Shown: in pieces, positions 54,870-64,000 of the stretch
Numbering within the stretch: the stretch's first letter is position 1
Layout: the number at the start of each line of letters is the position of its first letter
NCBI GenBank assembly: GCA_017311185.1
Contig: JAESUZ010001757.1
Coordinates: forward strand, 744,001 to 808,000
From: Proteles cristata cristata
Lineage: Eukaryota; Chordata; Mammalia; Carnivora; Hyaenidae
Reading direction: 5' to 3'
DNA length: 64,000 nt
Notes under the pieces: model-generated
What the model was told of the DNA's origin: nothing
Database searches by the model: none
What the model saw: the letters and a program-made list of their open reading frames with translations, nothing else
Translations under genes and position numbers: made by a program

Positions 54870-55250
54870 CATCCAACCAGTTATCCCAGAGAAAGGAGAT
54901 AAAGGGAAATCTTGTGATATTTACATTCTTAATGTTGTGTATCCAAACCCAGTTTGGTTTTCCTGGGTGATCCATTTTTACCTAAGAAAGTTGGGAAAAG
55001 AGAATTCATGTTTCCCTCCCTTATTGATCTTGGTTTCTGTTTGTATCTAAGGAGGATAAAAATATCTGCCCCACATCCTGCCCAGCAAACATTTGTGAAG
55101 ATGAGATGAAACAGAGGATGTTATAATACTCTGAAAATGTATAATGCACCGTATCTCCAAGTAGTAGTGTTGCTTTATTGTCTCTACTGTTGTAAGAGCC
55201 AATAGCTCCCTAATTGGCTGATAATAAAAGTTGTCTTGAGGTTTTATATT
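54870..55250. other. Unassigned non-coding stretch
   Basis: Unique-looking. The 77-codon minus frame at 55047-55280 has no recognisable domain. Confidence 0.5.
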
Positions 55251-55254
55251 TAGG

Positions 55255-55375
55255 GAGACTCCTGGGTCCATCTTCAGCAATTCTGACTCAGTAGTTCTAT
55301 GGTAAGGCCTAGGAATATTTTACATGCTTTCCAGGTAATTCTGGTGATTAGCCAGGTGAGGAACTACTGGTTTTG
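55255..55375 (+). mobile_element. MER5A-like hAT-Charlie element
   Basis: 'cagcaattctgactcagtag', 'gtaaggcctaggaatatttt', 'gctttccaggtaattctgg' and 'aggtgaggaactactggttt' follow MER5A from its middle to its right end. Non-coding. Confidence 0.78.
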
Positions 55376-55637
55376 GAAAATTTCTCCTTTAAGAGTGAGC
55401 ACTGTCAATAATGTATATTTAACTTTATTATTCACATGAGAGGAAAAATATTGGTTGATGTTTCTAATAATAGCACTATCAATTGATTTTAGGAAGGCAA
55501 TATGTGTTTAGTGGAAAAGTTCTGGGGTTGGATGTTCCTGAGTGTGAATCTTGATTCTATATGCAGCTTTTAATGCTTATGTACCCTTTTAGTAAACGTA
55601 TGCTGGGTAATTTTCCCAAGTTTCTGTTTCATTGCTT

Positions 55638-55859
55638 TTTTTTTTTAATTTTTTAAATGTTTTATTTATTTCTAGGAGAGAGAGAGAGACAGCATAAGGA
55701 GGGGAGGGTCAGAGAGAGAGGGAGTCACAGACTGAAACAGGCTCCAGGCTCTGAGCTGGCAGTCAGCACAGAGCCCGACGCGGGCTCGAACCCACGAACC
55801 GCGAGATCATGACCTAAGTGAAAGTCGGACGCTTAACCGACTAAGCCACCGAGACGCCC
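55638..55859 (-). mobile_element. Felid CAN-SINE, first of a same-site pair
   Basis: Reverse copy with a well-kept head end: 'gggctcgaacccacgaaccg' and 'cttaaccgactaagccacc'. Flanked by 'ttcattgctt' at 55628-55637 and 55860-55869. Confidence 0.96.
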
Positions 55860-55871
55860 TTCATTGCTTCT

Positions 55872-56063
55872 TTAAAAAAATTTTTTTTAATGTTTATTAA
55901 TTTGAGGGTGGTGGAGGGGCAGAGAGAGACACAGAATCTGAAGTAGGCTCCAGGTTCCAAGATGTCAGAACAGAGTGTGATGCGGGCCTTGTACCCATGA
56001 GCCATGAGATCATGATCTGAGCCAAAGCTGGATGCTCAACTGACTGAGTAACCCAGGTGCCCC
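55872..56063 (-). mobile_element. Felid CAN-SINE, second of a same-site pair
   Basis: Reverse copy, more diverged and shorter in the purine-rich part ('ttgagggtggtggaggggc'), ending 'gactgagtaacccaggtgcc'. Flanked by 'ttcattgcttct' at 55860-55871 and 56068-56079. The shared middle flank shows both copies used one target. Confidence 0.95.
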
Positions 56064-56179
56064 AAGTTTCATTGCTTCTAAAGTAAGGATAATGATGCCT
56101 ACCTTTGGGAGGGTCTTTGGGAGAATTATATTGGATAGCTTATGAAAGGTTGATGGAATAAACAAGCCTTTATTAAAAG

Positions 56180-58095
56180 GTCATTTCTTTCCTACTCTTC
56201 TAATACTTGATTTATTTTAAGTTATTATCTCCATATTTTTGGAAACGAGAAATAGCTAAAATAGATGAATTATAACTCTACACAGTGGTCCTTTTTGCTC
56301 TACCTTTTACCTTTTTAATTAATATTTCTTGGATTCAAGGGCTTAAATGTAGAATTATGATTGTTGGATGTTTTCAGAGTACATCAAGTCCTAACAGTGC
56401 CGTATTAATTTTGTGGGAGAATGAGAATGTCGGCAGCAAATCCTGAATTCTAGGGAGATGGGTGAGCTCCAGTGCGATGAATGACCCATTAATTTATGAG
56501 AAGCTTGGGTACATGCCGCAGGGCAGGACAGAGCTGAAGGCACTGGACCATAATGTGGTTAAGTATTAAACCTTGAGTAGCATGTAGAAGAGATCTCCAT
56601 AGCATTTCTGTGGAATGTTTTAGGTAAGCATCTGGCTTTTAATGAGTCACCATTATTAATGAATGGCCGATCTTTCCTCCTTAGGATCTTCATGTGATTG
56701 GTCTTCCAACAATGCCCCTTGTGTATTAAGAGGTCTCAAAATTGGAAAGAAAATAGTGAAAAACAGGAGGGAAGTACAAAATTCATTTGTAACTGGTTGG
56801 GTCTTAAAGACAAGGAATCAGTCTTTAATCGGTCTTTTATTTGCTGAATCTAGTATTTTTCCAAATAATCTCAGGCACACCTTGAGGAATCTGAAACTCC
56901 AAGAAAATCTATTTGATTTCAGTTTCCTTCAATGCACACCAATGGCAAATGTTGGCACCTGTCTGTTCCAAAGTTTCTCTTAAGAGATTTCTCTGCCTCT
57001 TGAGATATATGCATTCGTGCATAAGACCACACAAAACAAACAAGAAGCATACTCAGAACATGGATTATTATACTATTTCATTATTGATTAAGAATTAAGT
57101 ATTATTTGGATGCAAAAATTCAAATAGTTTTGAATTTTGAAATTTCCATTTTTATTAGGTGGCTCTCGTGTGCATTTCAGAAGTTACTTCTCCATCTTTT
57201 ATGAGATGTGTAATAATGGATATGACAGAATAATTTTGATGGATATTAAAAATGTCATCAGGTTCATCTCCTGGCCGTTCATTCCTGCTGGCATGTAAGA
57301 GTAAAAGGAGAATTTTTGTCTAAAGAAATGGGAAAATCACACACAGAGAAAGGAAGAGATGATCTTTGTTAAGAACACTCTGAACTAAAGCAGTTTTTTT
57401 CCCTCTCTAAATCCACAGAAGCAAGATAAACAGCACTTCTAGATTCTAAGAAGAGTCAAACAAGTTATGAGGATCCAGGGTCTAGAGAAGAATTATAATA
57501 GCTACTGATGGTGCCAAAGATGGAATTTTCAGGTCAGAATAAGATAACAATCAATGTGAGGCAAGGTCTGAGATGAAATGGGTCTATGTATGGTATATAG
57601 ATATATGGTACATATTTCAGGCAGAGTATTTGGGGTGTCACCAACAAAAGAGAGAAGCATTATCACTGAAGACTTTGACCTTGTGGAGTCAAGAGTGGGG
57701 TTCTTTTGTTGACCTGGAGGCCTGGTATTTGTCTTTAGGTGGAAAGGAGTTAAAGTCAGAGGGTACAAAGAAGAGAGCATGAGGAAGCCTGAGCCCATCA
57801 CAGAGTAATAAAATGTTTGTTGAGCTGAACTATTGATCTGGCCAATAACTGGAAGAGCAGTAGCAGAGAGCTTCTCAAAGTCAGGCTTGGACATAAAATA
57901 CGGTGAAGCTAGGACCATTACAACTTATCCACATCCTAAAGATTGACAGCATAGGTTGGAGATAGGAAAAAAAATCACATCTAAGAACAGGTCCTAGAGT
58001 TATGCTTTTAGATACTTGCTTACAAAAGTCAGGGCTTAATTTCCTTAAAAAAAAAAAAAAAAAGAAAACAGATTTACTGATTAAACAAGGTGTTG
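56180..58095. other. Unassigned non-coding stretch
   Basis: About 1.9 kb, AT-rich and unique-looking. The 106-codon plus frame at 56663-56983 and the 129-codon minus frame at 57529-57918 show no recognisable domain. An A17 run lies at about 58047-58063. Confidence 0.47.
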
Positions 58096-58098
58096 TCC

Positions 58099-58306
58099 AG
58101 GGCACCTCGGTGGCTCACTAGGTTAAGCACCTGACTTCGACTCAGGTCATGATCTCACGCTTCGTGGGTTTGAGCCCTGTGTTGTGCTCTGTGCTGACAG
58201 CTCAGAGCCTGCAGCCTGCTTGGGATTCTGTGTCTCTCCCACTCTCTGCCCCTCTTCCACTCATGCTCTCTCAAAATAAATAAACATTAAGAAAAAACAA
58301 AACAAG
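58099..58306 (+). mobile_element. Felid CAN-SINE
   Basis: Head 'gggcacctcggtggctcact', B box 'gtgggtttgagccctgtg' and tail 'caaaataaataaacattaag'. A possible short duplication 'aaacaag' lies on both sides. Convergent with the next SINE about 60 bases on. Confidence 0.95.
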
Positions 58307-58365
58307 TCATTATTCTACCACTTGTAGTGAGCAGCTACTGGGAATGCTGCAAATGTAACTCTTTT

Positions 58366-58582
58366 TTTTATTAAAATGTTTTTAATGTTTATTTATTTTT
58401 TAGAGAGATAGAATATGAATAAGGGAGGAGCAGAGAGAGAGGGAGACACAGAATCCGAAGCAGGCTCCAGGCTCTGAGCCATCAACACAGAGCTGGGTGT
58501 TAGGCTTGAACCCACAAACAGTAGTCAGATCATGACTGAGCCGTAATCAATGCGTAACAGACTGAGCCACCCCAGTGTCCCT
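58366..58582 (-). mobile_element. Felid CAN-SINE
   Basis: Reverse copy ending 'actgagccaccccagtgtc'. A perfect 14-bp duplication 'aatgtaactctttt' lies at 58352-58365 and 58583-58596. With the previous copy it forms a tail-to-tail inverted SINE pair. Confidence 0.97.
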
Positions 58583-58599
58583 AATGTAACTCTTTTCAG

Positions 58600-59470
58600 T
58601 GCAGATTGATGCCATGGGTGCTTTTTTGCTCAGGGGTCTGCTATAAAATTGCCGGTGAGTGCCTGTGATATTGGACTGTGACTGTGGGGCATGGAGGGGT
58701 TTCCATTACTTCCTGGCTTTACCCGTGGAAATAATAACTCGTAGGTTAAACATAGTCTGTAAAGTCATCTCTTATTATTCCCAAGTGAAATATGCTTTCT
58801 TCTAAAACAGCTTTACTGTTGAGCTGTTTCATTCATTTATTCATTCACTCATTTATTCAGCAATTCATTCAACATTTAATCTGAGCATTCACCGTCTAAC
58901 AGGCAGGGTGCTTTCTTGTACCTGCAGATTGCATTTGCACAGATTCTTACCCTGTGAGTGGACATGTAATACCATTAAGATCAGGACAGGATGTAAATAT
59001 AGGGTAAGTGGTAGACAAAGCCTTTTCTTCTAAGGATGAAGGATTTTAAAGATGTAACAATATCAGTTAATTTTTGTGTAAAACCACAACATAAAAGGCT
59101 ATCTTCCAACGATGTGATTTGAAGAAAGAGATTTATTTATAGGTTACCAGGGCTTATGATCTGGCTGGATAACTCATCTTCTCACAAAGAAATCTCAGGA
59201 GAATCCGCCTGGTTTCTAGTCTCGTCACGTCCATGGATGGAAGATCCAGCCAACTTTGTATTTACTTTGTAAAAGTCTCTCAACCATGCATATCTTTTCT
59301 AGAGCACAAACCTCAAAATGCTTTCCATGCCTTCAGTGCAACATCAAACTAAAAGAAAGCATGTAAAATAATACTAAAAAAAGGTGAACTGCTTAAATTC
59401 TGCTTTTCTTTAATTTGGAAAACAGCAACCTGTACTGGCTGAGATTAACTGCTTGGCCCCCTGGTGTAAC
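58600..59470. other. Unassigned non-coding stretch
   Basis: Includes a TTCA/TTTA-rich run at about 58828-58870 ('catttattcattcactcatt'), perhaps the tail of an old LINE-2. Otherwise unique-looking. Confidence 0.45.
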
Positions 59471-59472
59471 AA

Positions 59473-59702
59473 TAGCCAGTGTTTACTGGGGATTACAATG
59501 TGCTAAGTGCTTGACACAGACTGAGTTATGTAATCCTGCTGACACCCCTCCGACATTGGCACTACTTCTTTCCCTCTGTTATAGATGAGGACCAAGAGGT
59601 GCGGAGGCCAGGTAAAGCGGCCAAGATCTCAGTTCTGGAAAGCGCATTATTGGGGTATGAACTTGGGCATCTACAGTCGGTGCTCTTGACCGCCAGTCTA
59701 GG
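59473..59702 (-). mobile_element. MIR element
   Basis: 'gattacaatgtgctaagtgc', 'ttatagatgaggaccaagag' and 'cagtcggtgctcttgaccgc' are the minus-strand MIR words in order. Nearly full length. Confidence 0.75.
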
Positions 59703-60895
59703 CTGCGAGAGACAAAATGTGTGGTTATTATGTGTTAGTATCCTCCTTCACTCATGTCTGGGTTTATCTCGAGAGGCCATTGCTGCCTTGTTAAAAATGA
59801 GAAGTGAGTTAAAATGTCAGAGCTAGGATGATACCTGGTATTCTTATTATTCTTTGGTCAAAGGCTCTAACGTGAGTATGTTGGGGGCTGGAGCAGGCGA
59901 CAGGGTAGAGCCAGAAAACAAAGTTCTTTAGGCCAGATGTCAGCCCCGGGGTATGATAATACACGCATGGGCCCTCCAATTTAACAAGCAGCAAGACTGG
60001 TTGAGGCCTCTGACCTTGGCATTCACTCTGGTGGGGGTGGTATGCTGGTGGCCAGACAGGGGGAGAGAAAGAGAGAGAACTGACAGCAGGATGAACTCAG
60101 AGGAGATTTCTTCGAGAACAGAAACATAGGGGAATCCAGAAGGGATTGCTGTTGCAGAACTAAAGAATATGTTGATTCTAAAGACATTGAGAAAGAAGTG
60201 TCCAAATAACCTAACCATTGGGGAGGCTCGAGGTAATCCTCATTTCCGTAGGAATAGAAATGCCTTCAGTGTTTTCTGGGAAGGAGAGCAAGCATGTAAC
60301 CGGGATATGTTTGGAGCGAACCTCCCATTTGGCAAGCAGCTAGCAGCTAATGGCACCATAGCCAGAAACGATTCCTTCAATATCCAAGACAGAAAAGTGG
60401 CCTCCCCAAAATAAAGCTTTTTGGTGGCTTCAGAAATATCCATGCTAGTCAGCAGGTGTGCGAGTCTTGCACACATTACACACCTTACGCGAATGCCTTT
60501 GCAACCAGAGCCAGGACCTGATGAAGTCTCCACTGCCTTGTCTGACTAGCAGGGCAGTAAGACGACATTCTGGGCTCTGAGGGAAAAGCACAGCATTAGC
60601 TGTGTTACTTTTTGTTACCCGCACAGCCAGACAGTCTTCCAGTAGAGATGTCTCCCCACCATCGATGCGTCTCGAACATATTATCTGCATCCTTTTTCTG
60701 TGAAAAGGAAATTTTCGTCATGTGGAGAAGCCATTGTGTGGCCTGAAAGAAGTTAGCTTCAAATCTGGAAAGGCAGGCTTCCAAACAAGGTTATTATCAT
60801 TGAGTAAAGAAAAAAAAGCCAAATGTTTGTTTTATTTCTTCATTAATATCTACAATGTTTGTCTTTTGCCATTCAGCATTTAAATAAATATACTT
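59703..60895. other. Unassigned non-coding stretch
   Basis: Repeat-poor DNA with overlapping frames of 80-97 codons on both strands (59940-60690). None has a recognisable domain or exon-like borders. Confidence 0.42.
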
Positions 60896-61200
60896 AGTGA
60901 TGGACATTTGCGTCAGTCACTTAATTTTCTTTTCGGAGTATGAACGGGCCGAAATGAAAGCCAACCGTTTTATCAAGGTCATTTTTTCCCAACAGCCTCT
61001 GACAGCCTCTGATCTCCTGAATGCGCTGTGACAGGAAAAGCCAGCTCCAGTGTTCCAAGTGTGCCTCATTGTAAGAGAAAGGAGATGGTAGAGTGTTGAC
61101 AAGACTTCGCTGTAAAGGTCCTCATGACAGGTCTGTTCTAAATAAAGCGCCTCTTTTGCTTTTAAAAATCATTTGCATGCACTTTTTCAGGAAGGAGTTT
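60896..61200. other. Candidate conserved non-coding DNA
   Basis: Repeat-free DNA with 'aaccgttttatcaaggtcat' and an octamer-like POU site 'atttgcat' within 'aatcatttgcatgcactt' near 61170. 'aataaagcgcctctttt' near 61141 could be read as a polyadenylation signal, but no exon precedes it. Confidence 0.25.
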
Positions 61201-61204
61201 ACAC

Positions 61205-61598
61205 ACGGTGTGCTGCTTGGACACTAGAAGTCATCCTTGTGCAGGAACTCTGAGGTGATTTGAAGGCCACATGTCCCTGCTGAGCCCTTGCTGCTCAGAG
61301 ATAAAATCCCCACAGGTCAGCATTGTCCTGCCCTGCTATCTGGCCAGAACTCTCCATCCTGTCAGGTGCTTCTCTGAGGGCTGGGAACGGGTAGAGGTGA
61401 GGTGTGGCAAGAGGCCTGGTGTCATGCAAGGAACCAGCCCAGACTTGGGCTTGACTGTCCTAAGGACCAAGCCCACTCCCACCACTGACTAAACTTGAGA
61501 GCTGGAGTGCTTAATGCCTGTGAGGCTTGGTTGTCTTAACTAGGAACATAGAGCCAGTCATGCATACTTCATAGGGTTCTGGTCAAGATTAAACTCTT
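61205..61598. other. Unassigned non-coding stretch
   Basis: Unique-looking and GC-richer. The 73-codon plus frame at 61271-61492 has no recognisable domain. Confidence 0.45.
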
Positions 61599-61599
61599 C

Positions 61600-61910
61600 C
61601 CTTCCCACCCAATCCTCAGTTCTGTTTGAGTAACTACTGTCCTGGCCAGGCTTCAGTCCTCAGCTGAGATGTCACGTCTTCCAGAAATCTTCCCTGCATC
61701 TGGGTAGGAATCTTCCTGTGGACTCTGATATCACTCTTTTCTTGGCCATAGTGCTTTTCATGCCATATTACATTGTGTCTCTTACCCTTTAAACAGCAAG
61801 TTCTGTGAGGACAGGAAACAGGTATATCTTACTTATTTGATGTACATCATAGTGTTGGAAACAAGATCAGCTCTGGATACTTGTAGAATGGAATTGAATT
61901 AAAGCCAAGT
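61600..61910 (+). mobile_element. LINE-2 3' end
   Basis: 'gatgtcacgtcttccagaaa', 'tcttccctgcatctgggtag', 'catattacattgtgtctctt' and 'agttctgtgaggacaggaaa' follow the LINE-2 3' region and tail. Confidence 0.7.
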
Positions 61911-61961
61911 GTACAGGTGGCTATGGTGGTAACACTTTTCCTATCCTTGCTCTTTCTTTCT

Positions 61962-62164
61962 TTTTAAGTTTATTTATTTATTTTGAGAGAAAGAGAGAGA
62001 AGGGGGAGAAGGACGAAGGACAAAGAAGGAGAGAGAATCCCAAGAAGGCTCTGTGCTGTCAGCACAGAGCCCAATCCGGGGCTTGAACTCACGAACTGTG
62101 AGATCATGACCCTAACCAAAGTTAAGAGTTGGATGCTTAACCCACTGAGCTACATAGGCATCCT
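61962..62164 (-). mobile_element. Felid CAN-SINE
   Basis: Reverse copy with 'ccggggcttgaactcacgaa' and 'acccactgagctacataggc'. The purine-rich part holds an unusual 'gaaggacgaaggacaaagaa'. The target duplication is obscured by flanking CTTT repeats. Confidence 0.94.
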
Positions 62165-62391
62165 ATAACTTCTTCTTTCTTGAGCACATCACAACTACAG
62201 GTGAACAATTAATACTATAGTGACCATTTGCTTACAGGGATGGATTTCTCTGCCCACATAGATGCCTAATGCTGGAACTTTCTGACTTCTCTGTCTCCAT
62301 AGGCTATTTATATATAAAATTGCTTTCTATTTGTATCAAGCAGTCTTATTTTGGAATCTTCCTGCAACTTTATTAAAAACTGACTTTTTGA

Positions 62392-62604
62392 GGGGCTCCT
62401 GGGTGGCTCAGTTGATTAAGCATCCGACTTCAGCTTAGGTCATGATCTCGTGGTTCATGGGTTCGAGCCTCACATTGGGCTCTGTGCTAACAGCTCAGAG
62501 CCTGGAGCCTGCTTCAGAGTCTGTGTCTCCCTCTCTATCTGCTCCTCCTCTGCTCATGCCCCCTCCTCTCAAAAATAAAAACTACTTAAAAAAATTATAG
62601 AAAC
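62392..62604 (+). mobile_element. Felid CAN-SINE with perfect 16-bp target duplication
   Basis: Head 'ggggctcctgggtggctcag' and B box 'tgggttcgagcctcacatt'. The duplication 'aaaactgactttttga' is perfect at 62376-62391 and 62605-62620. The tail reads 'aaaaataaaaactactta' in place of the usual 'aaataaataaacatta'. Confidence 0.97.
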
Positions 62605-62620
62605 AAAACTGACTTTTTGA

Positions 62621-63680
62621 TGTGGCTCTGAGACCAATCTTCTCAGAAATGAGTGGTTAGGTGGATCAGTGGTGGTTGGGTCAACGGTGATTAGATGGTA
62701 AGATGCTGCATAAGTGAGTCTCACTGGTGGGGAGGGGAGAAGACAGGGGCATGGAATGGAGAGAGAGCCTGGGTTAGAGTTTTGGGGTGGGAGAGAGACC
62801 AAACTGGAGAGAGGGGAAAGGATATGATACAAGTAACACTGGCCTCAGCATCTGTGTTTGACAAACTAAAGTACTGAAAATAAGATGACATGTGACAGTT
62901 CATCACTGATGTTCTCTTCTGAAAAGGCTGAGGAAGAGGAAGAGGTAAGATGGAGGCACTGTGGTGAAAGGGGAATAAAAAGCTGCTAGGCCACCATAAG
63001 ACCAAATGAGGACTGTCTTAGAATAATGATGGTGCGGAGTTTTCCCCATACTGCTTGGCCTGTAACTAGCTCATTGTGACCTCACCAGGGCCTGACCATT
63101 CCTGTCACTGCTGACTCAGGGAAAGCTTTTTCGATTGCTGAAAACTTGGCTGGGTTTGAAGGGTTTAGGTTCTTTGGAGAAAAAGTTCAGTTCTATTGCC
63201 AATTCTAAGTTACGGTGACCTTCTTGAATCGTAATGATTAACTTGATGGCTAAAGATCACTGAGACATGAAAATTCAAGTACTTCTCAGGCTTTTTAAAA
63301 TGATCCCTACCTCTCCCCAAGCATTACCGGGAAAATTCACAGAAGATAGAGCAAAGGGAAAAGGAAAATAAGTCACCATGTCCTCAGAGGATGGAAAATT
63401 AAGGAGTTTCTCTGTAGCTTAAGTTAATGCACAGAGTTCAAACCACCTACACTGAGATCTGGGTCTTCAGAAAAGGCATAAGTTGAGAAGGAATTTAAGG
63501 TTTCAGTGACTGAGTTTAAGAGAGCTGTGGTTGAAGGGTTGAGTACTTGGCTGTTGGAATGTGAACAAGGTGTATTCATTTGGGGGTGACTGAACCCTTT
63601 TACCCCCTGATATGAAGCATAGGGAATGCCACCAGCCATTCACAGCTCTCATTTTCTTGCCTTGGCTGCATTTACCAAAT
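62621..63680. other. Unassigned non-coding stretch
   Basis: Unique-looking, G/A-rich at 62720-62820. Frames on both strands (up to 94 codons) have no recognisable domain. Confidence 0.47.
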
Positions 63681-63685
63681 GCTTA

Positions 63686-63849
63686 TTTCTATTTCTTTCT
63701 TTGCCTTTCTTTTCCCTTTCCTTCCTTCCTTCCTTCCTTCCTTCCTTCCTTCCTTCCTTCCTTCCTTCCCTCCTTCCTTCCCTTGCTTTTCCTTCTTTCC
63801 TTTCTTCCTTCCTTCCTTTCTTTCTTCCTTCTTTCTTCTTCTTCTTTTT

Positions 63850-63912
<63 letters not shown>
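63686..63912 (+). repeat. Long (TTCC)n and (TTTC)n polypyrimidine tract
   Basis: About 225 bases nearly free of purines: about 12 TTCC units, a mixed middle with TTC triplets, then about 16 TTTC units (63846-63911). Six overlapping Ser/Phe/Leu/Pro or Lys/Glu/Arg frames are artefacts. Confidence 0.97.
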
Positions 63913-64000
63913 GTACCACTAAGTGAACTGACCTGAGGCAATGTATTTGTGTCTTTCAAGGATTGTGGCTTCCCCCCCAATCCAAGAGTCACCATTTTCA

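Larger units (their letters stand above)
55497..56175 (+). mobile_element. MIR split by two SINEs
   Basis: Left part 'tctggggttggatgttcctg', 'gtgtgaatcttgattctata' and 'ccaagtttctgtttcattgc' is MIR. After the two SINEs (55637-56063), 'cattgcttctaaagtaagga', 'gatgcctacctttgggaggg' and 'agaattatattggatagct' complete it. The join is exact once the repeated target site is removed. Confidence 0.72.

Noticed and set aside
63612..63995. Several 76-107 codon frames at the right edge
   Set aside because: All are reading-frame artefacts of the (TTCC)n/(TTTC)n tract.
1..64000. Search for CRISPR arrays, operons, phage, plasmid or mitochondrial insertions
   Set aside because: No regularly spaced direct repeats, no bacterial gene layout and no recognisable mitochondrial genes. 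The repeat content is that of a carnivore nuclear genome.

Overview
This window reads as gene-poor nuclear DNA from a carnivore, most probably a member of the cat family (Felidae). The main evidence is about 31 copies of a tRNA-Lys-derived carnivore SINE. Their heads read 'cacctgggtggctcagt', and intact copies end in CT-rich DNA followed by 'aataaataaacattaaaa', the tail I associate with cats; dog, bear and mustelid copies end differently. A 5'-truncated L1 at 32.7-33.4 kb with a carnivore-type 3' end agrees. I found no convincing protein-coding exon, rRNA, tRNA, CRISPR array or bacterial feature on either strand. The open frames present fall in SINEs, LINE-2 remnants, microsatellites or unassigned DNA, and none shows recognisable domains or splice structure.

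Layout. 0-12 kb: a TG microsatellite, an old MaLR (MLT1-type) LTR split by a second MLT1-type LTR, a solo MLT1-type LTR at 5.4 kb, LINE-2 and hAT remnants, and a few SINEs. 12.4-14.2 kb: a hAT remnant, then a decayed Tigger/pogo DNA transposon cut by two SINEs and followed by a CA microsatellite. 16-33 kb: the SINE-richest part, with tandem SINE pairs, MIR, LINE-2, MER20 and the young L1. 32.5-42.3 kb: almost ten kilobases with no SINE, holding a long polypyrimidine tract (34.65-34.97 kb), a CAAAA repeat, candidate conserved non-coding DNA (37.9-38.6 kb) and an unclassified block (39.2-40.7 kb). 42-64 kb: scattered SINEs, two long LINE-2 fragments head to head (49.2-51.9 kb), another MLT1-type LTR at 54.4 kb, a MER5A-like element, and a second long TTCC/TTTC tract at the right edge.

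No genes work together here; the history is one of stacked insertions. LINE-2/MIR and hAT/Tigger elements form the oldest layer, MaLR LTRs lie over part of it, and L1-mobilised felid SINEs and one L1 are the newest. Several SINEs landed in or beside earlier elements. In two cases two SINEs appear to have used the same target site, leaving three copies of the target duplication. I did not find a previously undescribed biological system. The points most worth checking are the same-site SINE pairs, two perfect foldback repeats that look like template-switch mutations, the candidate conserved or CTCF-like sites, and the 39.2-40.7 kb block. Element names come from memory of the families, not from a database search, so boundaries of old elements are approximate.
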